A DNA stretch of 64,000 nt from Bacteroidetes bacterium ADurb.Bin008 (GCA_002071445.1 MWFE01000041.1:1-64000), one strand, 5' to 3'. Positions 27,323 to 37,574 are shown, counted from the stretch's first letter. Notes: generated by a model not told the origin, from the sequence alone. Translations and numbers: made by a program.

Positions 27323-29683
27323 CTATGATACCATGCCTTCCATGGTCTTTTTCAGTTCCCTTGCGTGGATAAGCAGCTCATCAACGCTCATCTCTTTGAG
27401 ATACAGTAACCCATGGGCTCGCCTGAAAGCGGGTAATTCGTTCTGGTAGAAGTAGTCCTTTCCCAATAGCAGTTGGATATCTTTAAGCTGTTCCACCCAT
27501 ATTTGCGTTGCCAAATCGCTGAACTTCCCATTGAGTTCGTGGCTGGGGAACGAAGCATCAACCTGGCTTATGTAGCAATGGCTGAAAGCATCGCGCATGG
27601 CCGACATGGCGTTGAGCGAAACGGGAAATATTACATTGGCATCGGCTGCATGGAAGCGATACCACACGTTGCGATAGCCCCATATTCTCAGCCCCGAAAT
27701 ATCGGCCTCATCTTTCCACCTCCTCAGGGCTTCGGCAGTAGCCTGCAACACCTTGTAGTGCGTATCGGGGCCGCTCCCCTCGGGGTCGAATGCCAGGCTG
27801 ATAACCGTTGGCTTTATTTTACGGAACAACTCCAGGATGGGGGTGACATCGCGCTCTTGCTCGGGCTGGTCGGTGAAGATATCGCCTTTGTAAAATCCCA
27901 GGCGTAGATGGCTCACATTCTTTACCTGAATGCCGTAATGCGCCCATACCAACTCCTCTTCAAACTCTCGAATCATCCCTTTCAGCATCTGTATCTTGGG
28001 AGGATTTTTCTCACCGTCATAACTCCTTCGGAGTATGGAAAGTACTTCATTGATGGAATCCCTGAGTTGGTCTTTGTCCCTTACTTTGTAAATTTCGGTA
28101 AGCGCCCGTACAACCCTGTGACACACACCTCTTCTCCGCTCATGCTCCTCTCCGGCAGCCACTTTATTGAGATAGTGATAAACATCCTTATCATGCTTGT
28201 ACTTATAGCCGCTTTCAAAGAAATCGGGATATTCAACCATCTGTATCAATCCCGCATCCAGCAACTTTTTAGTATCCTGTAGCAATTCGATGACAAAATC
28301 ATTGGTAACGGCGTTGAAACCCGAGGTGAGCACAGCGAAATGAAAATCGTTGGATAGCTCCCGGATATGCTTTGCAATGTAGGGTAGGATGGCTAGCATG
28401 ATATCATCGTGGTGTGGCCCTGTATGCAGAAAAACCTGATTTTCTTCTTTCCGCATACCCCGCTGCAGCTTTTCAATAATGCTTTTGGATACCGACTCCA
28501 CCACCTCTTCCTTGTTGGGAATATATTTGCAAAACCTGTGGTTTTTGAAATCGTCAACCAAAAGACGGTTGCCATATTTATCCAATTCCTTGCATACATC
28601 AACAATGGCGTGGTCGCTCTTTTCCTGTGTCCATTCGCCCGTGGTGTAGTAGCTGTCCATGCACTGTGTGAGTCTGGAAGCCGCCCCTGCGGTAAGGTAA
28701 AACTTGCTATGCTTCAACCGTTGCAAAACGGTGGCAGGGTAAACGTTTACCATATCGCTCTCAATGGAATCCTTCACTATTTGCGCCTTCGACTCTCCGG
28801 CCACGAAGATGATGGCCACGGCCTCGGGATTGTAGGTAATGGTTTCAAGCCCGATGGTTATGGTGAGCCGATTACTCGATACCTCTATTCCGCCCAGGTC
28901 GGTGGCTGCCACGGCCTGCGTTTCGAAGTTGGTTTGGGTTAAGCGGGTGGTGCTGTATAAATCACTCCCCCTGGTGTTGAAAGCTATGTGCCCGTCGGGG
29001 CCCAACCCGCCCAGGAAGAAGCCTATGCCGCCCTTGTCGCGAATCTTTTGCTCGTAATCGCTGCACCACTGGTCGATGAGGAAGATGGAGTCGCGCTGCA
29101 TTTGCTCCACAGAGGAGCGGCATTCGCGGTAGCGAAGCGACAGGTCAACATGGTAATCGGGGAAAACCTCGCTGAAATGCTTCCCACCCGACAGGCGAAT
29201 CTCATCACAGTTTATCAAAAGAGCTTTGCTCTTGTCCAATCCCAAATTTTTGATGTAGTAATTCATCACATAGTCATAAAAGCTATTGTGCTGTGATGAG
29301 TTGATGGGGTAGAACTCATCGATTTGGACAAACTGCAATCCGTCCAGCGCAGGTTTTCGTTGCGCCGTAAGGCCATACTGCTTTCGTAAATTTTTTCCAT
29401 TCTCGTTGTCCCAGTTGGCCAGTATGTACTGTGTCCATTTTATGAAAAACTCGGGTGTTTTACCCGTGGGCAGGCTGATTACCCCATTGGGGTTTTCCGA
29501 TACCCATTCGAGAAACCTAAGGGCTGTGAGCAGCCCCAGTTTAGGAAAATTCTCCACAATGATGTAAGGGATTTTTGATTGTCCCCACTGAAATTGTGAT
29601 TGCTTCAAAAAAACCTTTTCAACCTCCGATAGGATTGGTTTTGAGTTTGTTCCCTTATTGGAATTGCCTCTGATCATTTTCAT
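27323..29683 (-). CDS. NagB-like deaminase/isomerase domain fused to a PIG-L-type deacetylase domain
   Basis: Bifunctional-looking cytoplasmic protein for amino-sugar metabolism. Residues about 20-370 are NagB-like (glucosamine-6-phosphate deaminase/isomerase): LPTGKTPE (71-78), QIDEFYP (D122), GGLGPDGHIAFN (D230, H232). Residues about 415-780 are like PIG-L / LmbE N-acetylglucosaminyl deacetylases, with GPHHDD (422-427) replacing the usual AHPDD and LAFDPEGSGPDTHYK further on. The Glu that follows FN in E. coli NagB (E148) is Thr here (T237), so deaminase activity should not be assumed. The fusion could deacetylate GlcNAc-type sugars and then process the amine. It is 786 aa and starts 14 bp after GH92. 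Confidence 0.85.
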   Translation of the reverse strand: MKMIRGNSNKGTNSKPILSEVEKVFLKQSQFQWGQSKIPYIIVENFPKLGLLTALRFLEWVSENPNGVISLPTGKTPEFFIKWTQYILANWDNENGKNLRKQYGLTAQRKPALDGLQFVQIDEFYPINSSQHNSFYDYVMNYYIKNLGLDKSKALLINCDEIRLSGGKHFSEVFPDYHVDLSLRYRECRSSVEQMQRDSIFLIDQWCSDYEQKIRDKGGIGFFLGGLGPDGHIAFNTRGSDLYSTTRLTQTNFETQAVAATDLGGIEVSSNRLTITIGLETITYNPEAVAIIFVAGESKAQIVKDSIESDMVNVYPATVLQRLKHSKFYLTAGAASRLTQCMDSYYTTGEWTQEKSDHAIVDVCKELDKYGNRLLVDDFKNHRFCKYIPNKEEVVESVSKSIIEKLQRGMRKEENQVFLHTGPHHDDIMLAILPYIAKHIRELSNDFHFAVLTSGFNAVTNDFVIELLQDTKKLLDAGLIQMVEYPDFFESGYKYKHDKDVYHYLNKVAAGEEHERRRGVCHRVVRALTEIYKVRDKDQLRDSINEVLSILRRSYDGEKNPPKIQMLKGMIREFEEELVWAHYGIQVKNVSHLRLGFYKGDIFTDQPEQERDVTPILELFRKIKPTVISLAFDPEGSGPDTHYKVLQATAEALRRWKDEADISGLRIWGYRNVWYRFHAADANVIFPVSLNAMSAMRDAFSHCYISQVDASFPSHELNGKFSDLATQIWVEQLKDIQLLLGKDYFYQNELPAFRRAHGLLYLKEMSVDELLIHARELKKTMEGMVS

Positions 29684-29696
29684 GGCAGTACAATTT

Positions 29697-32639
29697 TTAT
29701 TCTACGATAATCTCATCGATGAAAAGAAATGCTTTGCCTCCGGCTCCCAGGTGCCATTGGGGAGCAACAGCGAGATTTGTGGCTTTCACCTTTACGAATC
29801 TGCCCGATGCATTCACCTTGCCTCCAATGTCCTCAAAAGTAATGGCAGGTTCGGTTTCGGGTGTTTTTGTTTTTTTGTAGAGAATCTGCTTGTAGCTATT
29901 CCCGTCATCCGATACCCAGAACGTGACATCTTTTGGCATCCAGATCCAAGAACGGGTATCCTGAATGAATCCGGCTGCCACGTATTTGATGGGTTTGACG
30001 CTACCTAAGTCAACAATGGCTTCAAAATCATCTACTTCGTATCCTTGCCAGCCGCCCAGCCTCCAGTTGGGATTCCCGCGAATGCCATCGATAAGCGATT
30101 CGGCTCCTCCGCCATGGTAGTTTGGATGGCAGGTACTGAGAATTTCCACCTTCCTATTCAGGTCGATTTTTATAAATCGTGCCTCCACAGGGAAACTGTA
30201 CCCCAGCTCATCGCTATAAGCCCTTGCGGTTATGGTGGCGGCTTTGGTAAGGGTTATGGGTTGTCGGTATAGCAACGATTCTTTGGTTGGCATCGTTCCA
30301 TCGAGGGTGTAGTAAACCTCACAGTTGGGCACAATGGTTCCAAGGCTCACATCCATGGCATCGCGAATGCGATAGTCCTCTGCTTCGATGTATGGAACGG
30401 GCAGGATAAGGTGGTCAGTAATATGGGTTGAGGGGATATCCTCACCCCGGCTTCCCCATTGCTTGTTGGGGTATTTCCCCATTTCAAAGTGCAGATGTCC
30501 GCCATTCATGATATCGGCATGGTTCAGGTACGATTTGGTATAATTGGTACCGTTGAGCGTAGCCGATTGAATGTAAGGGCTTTGTGGCGATACGCCATTG
30601 GCGGTTATCTTAAAGATATTTCCATTCTCAAGCATGATATCCATTTCGGGGAACCAGGGGGTTCCTATGGTATATTGCGGATTGCCCGGCGTAACGGGAT
30701 AGAAACCCATGGCGCTCATGATAAGCCATGCCGACATCTGCCCGCAATCCTCGTTGCCACTGAGCCCATCGGGTTTGTGAGAGTACTGCTCGTCCATTAT
30801 CTGCCGAACCCTTTGCTGGGTTTGCCACGGGCGATTGACGAAGTTGTATAGGTATGCCATGTGGTGGCTGGGCTCGTTACCGTGGGCATATTGCCCTATT
30901 AGGCCGGAGATATCCTTTTGGTCTCTCCCCGTGATTACGTTTTTCGTCTCGAAAAGCTCATCAATGTGGGCAGCGAGTTTCTCTTTCCCCCCGTGAAGTT
31001 GGTACAGGCCTGTTATATCCTGTGGTACATAGAAGCTGTACTGCCATGAGTTGGCCTCGGTGAAATGCCAATCTACGGTGGTGGGGTCGAAAGGGGTGAG
31101 CCACCCCCCGTTGATGCGCGGGCGCATGAACCCCGTTGAGGGGTCGAATATGTTCTTGTAGTACTGCGCCCTTTGGATAAACTCTTCGTACAGCTCAAGT
31201 TGCCCCATTTCCCTTGCCAAGATGGCTATACACCAGTCATCATAGGCATACTCCAGTGTTTTGGAAACCGATTCGTGTTCTTTGTCCCCGGGAATATGGC
31301 CGTACCTGGCGTAGATATCGAGTCCGAAGTGATTTTGCTTAGCGCTGTGCATCATGGCTTTAAGTGCAAAGTCAGCATCAAAGTCATGGATTCCCTTCAT
31401 GTAGGCATCGGCTATTACCGATATGGAGTGATTCCCGATCATGCAGTAGGTTTCATTGGCAGCCAGTTCCCAAATGGGCAGCAGCCCGCCATGACGGTAC
31501 ATGTTGAGCATGGTTTTCACAAAATCCGCCGTTCGCTTTGTATCGATGATGGTCATTAGCGGATGCCAGGTGCGGTAGGTATCCCAAAGGGAGAAAACGG
31601 TGTAGTTGGTAAAATCGTCCGATTGGTGTATTGCCTTGTCCATACCGCGGTAGCGGTTGTCAACATCCATGAAGACGTTGGGCTGTATGAATGCATGGTA
31701 CAGGGCAGTGTAGAACACCGTTTTTTGTTGTTCTGTTCCGCCTTTAATCCGTATTTTGCTCAGCTCCTTATCCCATGCTTCATGGGCTTTTTGGCGGGTT
31801 GAGTCGAATCCCCACAGGGGCAATTCGGCTTTCAGATTGTTGAGCGCTCCCTCGGCATCAACGGCCGAGAGCCCAACTTTAACCTCAATGGCTTCATCGT
31901 TGGAGGTGCTAAAGCCGACAAACGCTTTGATGTTCTTCCCGCGGGTCTGCGTGATAGATGATTGCAGCTTGTTATCCACGGCTATGCCTTTGGATGTGAA
32001 TGGTTTTGAAAAAACCATGTGGAAGTACCAAACCATGTCCTTGGCCCAATTGGTGGAACGGCGCATGCCGCGTATTTCGGTATCGCTCACCAGCTCAATC
32101 CACGAGTCCACAACCTTATCCCGATGCTCAAGGTCGATGATGATATTGGCCTGTTCGGTTGCAGGAAACGTGTAGCGATGGTAGCCCACCCTGGGAGTTG
32201 CAGTTAGCTCGGCACGGACAGCGGGCTTGTCAAGGAAAACGCTGTAGTACCCTGCTTCAGCCTTCTCGTTCTCCTTTTGGAAAGGCGACGAGTATTCACT
32301 GTTGGAAAAAGTCGGCTCGCCCACCACAGGCATTAGCAGGATATCGCCATAATCGCCTACGCCAGTTCCATTCAGCGCCGTGTGCGTGAAACCGTATATC
32401 ACCCGGTCGGAATAGTGATACCCCGATGCCCCGTCCCATCCCTCAAGGCGGGTATTGGGATTTACTTGAACCATACCAAAGGGCATGGTTGCACCAGGAT
32501 ATGTGTGTCCGTGGGCATCGGTGCCAATGAACGGATTGACGTATTGGGCAGGGTTTTCCACCCATTGGTCCGTTTTGCACGAAACGGCCATAATGGCAAG
32601 TAGTCCTGCTATTGTAAGGCGTAAGGTATTAGTTCTCAT
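29697..32639 (-). CDS. GH92 alpha-mannosidase lipoprotein with C-terminal carbohydrate-binding modules
   Basis: Calcium-dependent exo-alpha-mannosidase family that trims mannose from N-glycans. Lipoprotein signal ends MAVSC (C21). GH92 hallmarks: HTYPGATMPFGMVQ (45-58), GWDGASGYHY (67-76), GFTHTALNGTG and GNEDCGQMSAW (628-638). Beyond the catalytic part (to about 740) are a chitobiase/hexosaminidase C-terminal-like module (YYTLDGTMPT) and a discoidin/F5-8C-like module (about 850-980, ending FLFIDEIIVE). The same FLF/LFVDEIIVE ending closes the GH20 at 45.96 kb, so the modules are related. It lies 16 bp after GH2 in the operon. Which linkage it cuts (1,2, 1,3 or 1,6) cannot be told from sequence here. 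Confidence 0.93.
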   Translation of the reverse strand: MRTNTLRLTIAGLLAIMAVSCKTDQWVENPAQYVNPFIGTDAHGHTYPGATMPFGMVQVNPNTRLEGWDGASGYHYSDRVIYGFTHTALNGTGVGDYGDILLMPVVGEPTFSNSEYSSPFQKENEKAEAGYYSVFLDKPAVRAELTATPRVGYHRYTFPATEQANIIIDLEHRDKVVDSWIELVSDTEIRGMRRSTNWAKDMVWYFHMVFSKPFTSKGIAVDNKLQSSITQTRGKNIKAFVGFSTSNDEAIEVKVGLSAVDAEGALNNLKAELPLWGFDSTRQKAHEAWDKELSKIRIKGGTEQQKTVFYTALYHAFIQPNVFMDVDNRYRGMDKAIHQSDDFTNYTVFSLWDTYRTWHPLMTIIDTKRTADFVKTMLNMYRHGGLLPIWELAANETYCMIGNHSISVIADAYMKGIHDFDADFALKAMMHSAKQNHFGLDIYARYGHIPGDKEHESVSKTLEYAYDDWCIAILAREMGQLELYEEFIQRAQYYKNIFDPSTGFMRPRINGGWLTPFDPTTVDWHFTEANSWQYSFYVPQDITGLYQLHGGKEKLAAHIDELFETKNVITGRDQKDISGLIGQYAHGNEPSHHMAYLYNFVNRPWQTQQRVRQIMDEQYSHKPDGLSGNEDCGQMSAWLIMSAMGFYPVTPGNPQYTIGTPWFPEMDIMLENGNIFKITANGVSPQSPYIQSATLNGTNYTKSYLNHADIMNGGHLHFEMGKYPNKQWGSRGEDIPSTHITDHLILPVPYIEAEDYRIRDAMDVSLGTIVPNCEVYYTLDGTMPTKESLLYRQPITLTKAATITARAYSDELGYSFPVEARFIKIDLNRKVEILSTCHPNYHGGGAESLIDGIRGNPNWRLGGWQGYEVDDFEAIVDLGSVKPIKYVAAGFIQDTRSWIWMPKDVTFWVSDDGNSYKQILYKKTKTPETEPAITFEDIGGKVNASGRFVKVKATNLAVAPQWHLGAGGKAFLFIDEIIVE

Positions 32640-32654
32640 GGCTATATCTTTTTA

Positions 32655-35195
32655 TTAATCTTTTAGTGCAAGATGATGTATTCTTAGCTGTTGGTTGAAT
32701 TCATGGAGAGGTAAATCCGAACGGCAGAATATTGCGTATTCGCGATTTGGAAACAGGTTAATAAAGTTGTCGCTGAACCAAGCATGGCTTTTCGTAAGGT
32801 AAAGCTGAGCATATGCCGTAAAGGCATTGGAGGTGAGGTAAATATTGTATCCATGTTCTGCGGGTTCAACTCTGGTTGATATTTCAGGCACGGGAAGATT
32901 GATTTCCCCGTAGGGAACAATGAATTTTTGGTTTGAATACTCCTTTTCGGGCGTTTTGAAAATACATTCAATCAGTGTGGTGGCTGTGTCAATTCCCATA
33001 AATATTTCACGCGATTGCTTCACAAGCACTTGCCTCGAAGCGTTGGAAGCAACCGTTAGGTTTTCTGTGAAAACGTTGGTCTCTTGCCCGTTAAAATCAA
33101 CCAGATTAACCTCAACGGTTCCTTTGGTTTCGGTGAGGCGGTCGGATACAACGTAGATTTCCACATTGTCCTTGTGGTCAATCACAGATACCATGATATC
33201 GTCGTAAAGTTCCCTGAGCCTGTATTGCAGAGCCTTCCAGTTGCCAAAGGCATCAATGCTCGACCAGCTTACCACAGGCCAGCAATCGTTTATCTGCCAC
33301 AGAAGCGACCCCATGCAGTAGGGTTTGGCCCTTCGGTGCGCCTCGATGGCCATGCCAATTCCCTTGGCCTGAATAAGTTGACTCTGATAGATGAAATCTT
33401 CCAAAGTGTTGGGTTTAAGCCCCTCTCTCTCAAGGTAAATATTGATGGTTTCGTAGCCTGTAAGGTGTTTCTGGTGGCATCGTAGGGTGGGGGAGAATAG
33501 GTAGTCGTCATCCTCCTCCTGGAACTCCCGAATGGTGACCAATGTAGGCATGGCCTGAAAACCGTACTCGCTCATAAACCGGGGTACTTTTTCCAGGTAC
33601 ATTTCAAAGGGCAGGGCTCCCCACCACACGCCCCAGTAGTGTGCGCTACCTTCGCGCATGCTCTCTTCATGTCCCCAACCGTGCATAGGCGATGATGGCA
33701 TGTAAAACTTTTGGGGGTCGTAGGTACTCACCACTTCAGGCAATACCTTATGGAATATCCTTTTGTATCCCTCCCAAATGGTAGCCGAATCCTTTTTTGA
33801 AATAGCGTGTGCCTTTTGCCATCCCCAGTTGTGCCATCCCTCGTCGCTCTCGTTGTTACCGCACCAGAGGGCCACGTTGGAGTGATTGCGAATCCGTTTT
33901 ACCTGCTCAATGGCCTCGTGCCTCACGTTGTCCACGAAGTCGTCGGTGCCGGGGTACATGGCGCAGGCAAACATGAAATCCTGCCAAACCAGAATGCCGT
34001 GCCGGTTGCACAGCTCAAAAAACGCATCGTTGGGATAAACCCCGCCACCCCATACCCGCAGCATATTCATGTTCGATTCGGCTGCCATGCTGATGATATT
34101 GCGGTAGTCCTCATCCGTCACTTCGGAAACAAAGGGGTGCTGCGGTATGTAATCGGCACCCTTCATGAAAACGCGCTCCCCGTTAAGTTCAACGTAAAGC
34201 GATTTGCCATGCTCATCATCCTCCAACACTGTTTGTAGGGTTCGAATACCAAGGGGTATTTCCTTGGTGTATGAATACCCCTTTGCAGTGGTCAGCTCAA
34301 TGGCAATATCGTAAATATGCGGTTCGCCCAGCCCGTTGCACCACCACAATTTGGGGTTGTTAATGGCAAAGTCCATGGAGTAGGTATTATCCCCGCTATT
34401 GATATTTATCTCCTGTTTTAAGAGGGTTTTACCGCTGTTTTTATCCGTTACTTTGAGTGTAGCCTCTTCCTCGCTATCAGCCCAAATTTGTGCATTTAGT
34501 GAAAGGGTAGCCTTATTATTAGCAATATCTTTTGTAAACAAATAAAAATCAACTTCTTGTATATTATTCCTTATTTCCAGATATACGGGTTTATGAATCC
34601 CTGCGGTGATGTACCTCGGTCCCCAATCCCAGCCAAAGTGGTATGCAGCCTTGCGGGCAAAAACCCATTGTCCGCCGGGTATGGGATAGCCCAAAGCGGT
34701 TGAATCGCTCAGGAATTTGTTTAGTGCTGATTGGAAAGTAACTTCTAAAATGTTGTCGCCGTCATGAAGAGACTCTCTGCATTCAACTTCCCACTTTCTG
34801 TGCATATTGTTGGTTGATAGTACTTTGGTTCCATTGAGCGTAATGTGAGCATAGGTATCGAGCCCCTCAAAAACGAGGAAAATTTTGTTTTTCTGTAAAA
34901 TGGAGGAATCAACGCTGAAAGATGTTTTGTAAATCCAATCCTTTTCACCTATCCACTGCAGGTTCTTTTCGTTACATCCGTAAAAAGGATGGGGGATAGT
35001 GCCATTTTTATATAGATCGGTGTGTACCGTGCCGGGTACAACAGCCGGTTGCCATTCCATGGTGCCTGCCTCGGAGAATGCCCAGTTGGCCGAAAGGTCA
35101 ATCCGTTGAAACAGGGGCTCGGCTTTTCGGTTGCACGATGAAAAGAGAATGGTAAAAATTAGTACCAATACTATTTGAGTGGCTGTTTTTTTCAT
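32655..35195 (-). CDS. GH2 beta-mannosidase, lipoprotein
   Basis: Exo-beta-mannosidase expected to split the Man-beta-1,4-GlcNAc bond of the N-glycan core. Layout: lipoprotein signal with FSSC (C21); jelly-roll sugar-binding domain (to about 220, FYGCNEKNLQWIGEKDW is beta-mannosidase-typical); Ig-like domain; TIM barrel from about 330. Acid/base E449 lies in WCGNNESDE and nucleophile E543 in FMSEYGFQAMP, both in the beta-mannosidase form of the GH2 motifs. Its 846 aa is normal. It lies between the ROK kinase (77 bp) and GH92 (16 bp). Confidence 0.92.
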   Translation of the reverse strand: MKKTATQIVLVLIFTILFSSCNRKAEPLFQRIDLSANWAFSEAGTMEWQPAVVPGTVHTDLYKNGTIPHPFYGCNEKNLQWIGEKDWIYKTSFSVDSSILQKNKIFLVFEGLDTYAHITLNGTKVLSTNNMHRKWEVECRESLHDGDNILEVTFQSALNKFLSDSTALGYPIPGGQWVFARKAAYHFGWDWGPRYITAGIHKPVYLEIRNNIQEVDFYLFTKDIANNKATLSLNAQIWADSEEEATLKVTDKNSGKTLLKQEININSGDNTYSMDFAINNPKLWWCNGLGEPHIYDIAIELTTAKGYSYTKEIPLGIRTLQTVLEDDEHGKSLYVELNGERVFMKGADYIPQHPFVSEVTDEDYRNIISMAAESNMNMLRVWGGGVYPNDAFFELCNRHGILVWQDFMFACAMYPGTDDFVDNVRHEAIEQVKRIRNHSNVALWCGNNESDEGWHNWGWQKAHAISKKDSATIWEGYKRIFHKVLPEVVSTYDPQKFYMPSSPMHGWGHEESMREGSAHYWGVWWGALPFEMYLEKVPRFMSEYGFQAMPTLVTIREFQEEDDDYLFSPTLRCHQKHLTGYETINIYLEREGLKPNTLEDFIYQSQLIQAKGIGMAIEAHRRAKPYCMGSLLWQINDCWPVVSWSSIDAFGNWKALQYRLRELYDDIMVSVIDHKDNVEIYVVSDRLTETKGTVEVNLVDFNGQETNVFTENLTVASNASRQVLVKQSREIFMGIDTATTLIECIFKTPEKEYSNQKFIVPYGEINLPVPEISTRVEPAEHGYNIYLTSNAFTAYAQLYLTKSHAWFSDNFINLFPNREYAIFCRSDLPLHEFNQQLRIHHLALKD

Positions 35196-35272
35196 GGTTA
35201 ATGAACTATTGGTTTTGCTTTTTCAGCACTCACTATAAAAATCAGCAACTGCAATGTGCAGTGCCGAAATGG

Positions 35273-36373
35273 TTACGCAATCTTATTCAGCGCAAAAGCG
35301 TATGCTCCAATGGCCACGGCCTTGCTGGTACCCAGTTTGCTGAGCCCCACGCCAATCTGTTTTTGCCAGTTATACAGTACTTTCCTATTGCTGTTGGGCA
35401 CTGTTACCAGTTTGGGATTACGACTGAAAAAGTTGGCTTTGCTTTCCTCATTTTCCAGGTCGAATGCCTTTATTTCCAGCCGGTCAACCGAACTGTTGTT
35501 AAAAGTTGATATTTTCCCGTTAAGCTGTTCCAGCATGGCGGGTGCAAAAAACGGATAGGCGTTTGAGAGCCCACCTCCAATCACCACGTTGCAGTCGAGC
35601 AGGGTAATGGCATTGGCCAAAACGTCGCCTAGCACTTTTCCCATCTCGTTGAAACTCCAACGTGCTGCTTCCATGTTACCCGGGAAAAGTCCCTGTGCGA
35701 TGAGGTATATGTCCTTGGGCGAAAGCCCATTGTCCTGTTTAATCCCCGCCTTTAGGGCATACATGCGCTGCACAGCCCTGATGCTAATATTCTCCTCGGC
35801 AAAAACCTCGGGGTAGTATCCGCTTCGCGATACCCATATTTCGGCTCCTGCCGAGTTGTCGCCCAGGTATAGCTGCCCGTTGTGCACTATGCCCGCCCCG
35901 AATCCTGTGCCCAGAGTGACCCCCAGCAAATTGTTGTACTTCCTGGAGATGCCAAGTCTTTCCAGATCCTGATTTATGGCCGGAAGGAAACCCATGATGG
36001 CTTCGCCATAGGCAAACAGGTCGCCGTCGTTGTTGATGAACACGGGGATTTTAAACTCATCCTCCAGCATGGGGGCAAGGGCTATTCCACCCCTGAATGC
36101 CGTGAGGTTTCCGCAATCGCCAATTATCCCGTTGGGGTAATCGGCGGGTCCGGGAAAGGCAAAGCTGATGGCCACAGGCTCATCGCTTAGCTGTTTCTTC
36201 ACCTCGTTGAAACCCTTAATGATGTTTTCAAGGCTTATGGTTAGGTTATTGCCATTGGCCGGAAGCGACACCGGTTTCACAATCTCCTCGGCAGCCCTTA
36301 TTGCCGAAAAAACAAAGTTGGTGCCGCCTGCATCCAGGGTTAAAACTATATCTGTCCGTTTGTTTAATTCCAT
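35273..36373 (-). CDS. ROK-family sugar kinase
   Basis: Predicted cytoplasmic kinase for a hexose released by the locus. ATP-binding DAGGTNFVFSA (15-25), catalytic-type INNDGDLFAYGEA and TLGTGFGAGIV are present. The zinc-binding CxCGxxGCxE motif common in ROK proteins is missing: the corresponding stretch reads SAGAEIWVSRSGYYPE. It lacks the N-terminal helix-turn-helix of ROK repressors, so it is a kinase rather than a regulator. The substrate (glucose, mannose, GlcNAc or ManNAc) cannot be fixed from sequence. It sits 22 bp after the MFS transporter gene. Confidence 0.85.
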   Translation of the reverse strand: MELNKRTDIVLTLDAGGTNFVFSAIRAAEEIVKPVSLPANGNNLTISLENIIKGFNEVKKQLSDEPVAISFAFPGPADYPNGIIGDCGNLTAFRGGIALAPMLEDEFKIPVFINNDGDLFAYGEAIMGFLPAINQDLERLGISRKYNNLLGVTLGTGFGAGIVHNGQLYLGDNSAGAEIWVSRSGYYPEVFAEENISIRAVQRMYALKAGIKQDNGLSPKDIYLIAQGLFPGNMEAARWSFNEMGKVLGDVLANAITLLDCNVVIGGGLSNAYPFFAPAMLEQLNGKISTFNNSSVDRLEIKAFDLENEESKANFFSRNPKLVTVPNSNRKVLYNWQKQIGVGLSKLGTSKAVAIGAYAFALNKIA

Positions 36374-36395
36374 TGATAGAAGTACTGAGAATGAA

Positions 36396-37574
36396 CTACT
36401 TGTTAGAATGCTTTAGAGAAATAATCAGAATGTAAAGGATACATGCTGCCGGTACGATGAACCCGAGATGAACAGCAATATCGGCAACTGCACCGGTAAT
36501 GGGGGGAATGAGCGCACCGCCAACAATGGCGGTAACCATCAATCCCGATAGTTCGTTGGTACGCTCGGGCATGGCATCAACCGTAATGGAGAAAATCAAG
36601 GGGAAGATATTGGCAAAGCCCAACCCTATCATTATGATTCCGGTAAATGCGGTGTACTGATTCCCGAAGAATAGCATGGCCATGCCCAATGCCGACAGCA
36701 GAACGCTGTAAACCAAAAATCTTCCTGCCTTTAGCTTTCGGAGTATGAAAGCACCCGTCAATCGCCCGATAAAAATGGGCAGAAAGAATAGCCCCCATGC
36801 CATCCACAGTCCGAATCCCTTGATGCCGTACACCTTATCCATCAAAATGGGAATCTGTGCGCTCATGGAAACCTCGGCACCCACGTAGAGGAAAATACCC
36901 AGTACCATGGCCAGTACAAAGGGATTGCCTAGCAATTTAAGGCTCGAACCCAGGGTTGCCTGTGCAACTTCTTTTCCCTTTTGCTCCTCAATTCTGATGG
37001 CATTGACCCATAAAAGTGTGATTAACAGTATCAGAGCGTACATGGGGAAGAGTATGGTCCAGTCAAGGCCAAACCACAGGGCCACGGCCGGAGGAACAAG
37101 GAAGCCCAGGGACGACCCTATGGCCTTAATGGACTGCGCCAACGAAAGGTTGCTGGAATATTTGCCTTCGGCAGAAACGTCGCGCATTATGGGGTTGCCC
37201 GCAACCTGCAGGGTGGTGGCTCCTGCCCCCAGGAGGAATATGGAGCCAAACAGGGCGTACAGCTTGGTGAACGATTGTCCTTGTGTAACCACTTGACCGC
37301 CATACATCCCAAAAAGTATGGGTATGATAAGTCCAATGAGGGCAATGGTAAGCCCCATGGAAAGCACATACTTTTTCCCCCTTTTATCCTGAAATACGCC
37401 CAGGGGTATTGAAAGGATGCCAAACATGATGAAACCGCTTGTGGTCATCAGCGAGGCAACGAAATTGGATACCTCAAAGGATTCCTTTACCAGCGATACC
37501 AGCGGACCTACGACATCACCGAAGCCCATGGCCAGGAATGTGAGGAAGATGGGTAGAGTTTTATTCCGTGACAT
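36396..37574 (-). CDS. MFS sugar transporter (FucP/NagP/GlcP-like)
   Basis: Inner-membrane importer of about 392 aa with 12 hydrophobic segments. The frame is open upstream to 37775, but that part runs inside lacI in another frame; the ATG at 37574 (MSRNKTLPIFLTFLAMGFGD) is the real start and overlaps the lacI stop by 14 bp, which implies translational coupling. The motifs PLGVFQDKRGKK between TM2 and TM3 and GVFLYVGAEVSM-like GIFLYVGAEVSM are typical of the sugar:proton symporter group that includes FucP and NagP. The probable cargo is a monosaccharide made by the periplasmic glycosidases. Confidence 0.88.
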   Translation of the reverse strand: MSRNKTLPIFLTFLAMGFGDVVGPLVSLVKESFEVSNFVASLMTTSGFIMFGILSIPLGVFQDKRGKKYVLSMGLTIALIGLIIPILFGMYGGQVVTQGQSFTKLYALFGSIFLLGAGATTLQVAGNPIMRDVSAEGKYSSNLSLAQSIKAIGSSLGFLVPPAVALWFGLDWTILFPMYALILLITLLWVNAIRIEEQKGKEVAQATLGSSLKLLGNPFVLAMVLGIFLYVGAEVSMSAQIPILMDKVYGIKGFGLWMAWGLFFLPIFIGRLTGAFILRKLKAGRFLVYSVLLSALGMAMLFFGNQYTAFTGIIMIGLGFANIFPLIFSITVDAMPERTNELSGLMVTAIVGGALIPPITGAVADIAVHLGFIVPAACILYILIISLKHSNK

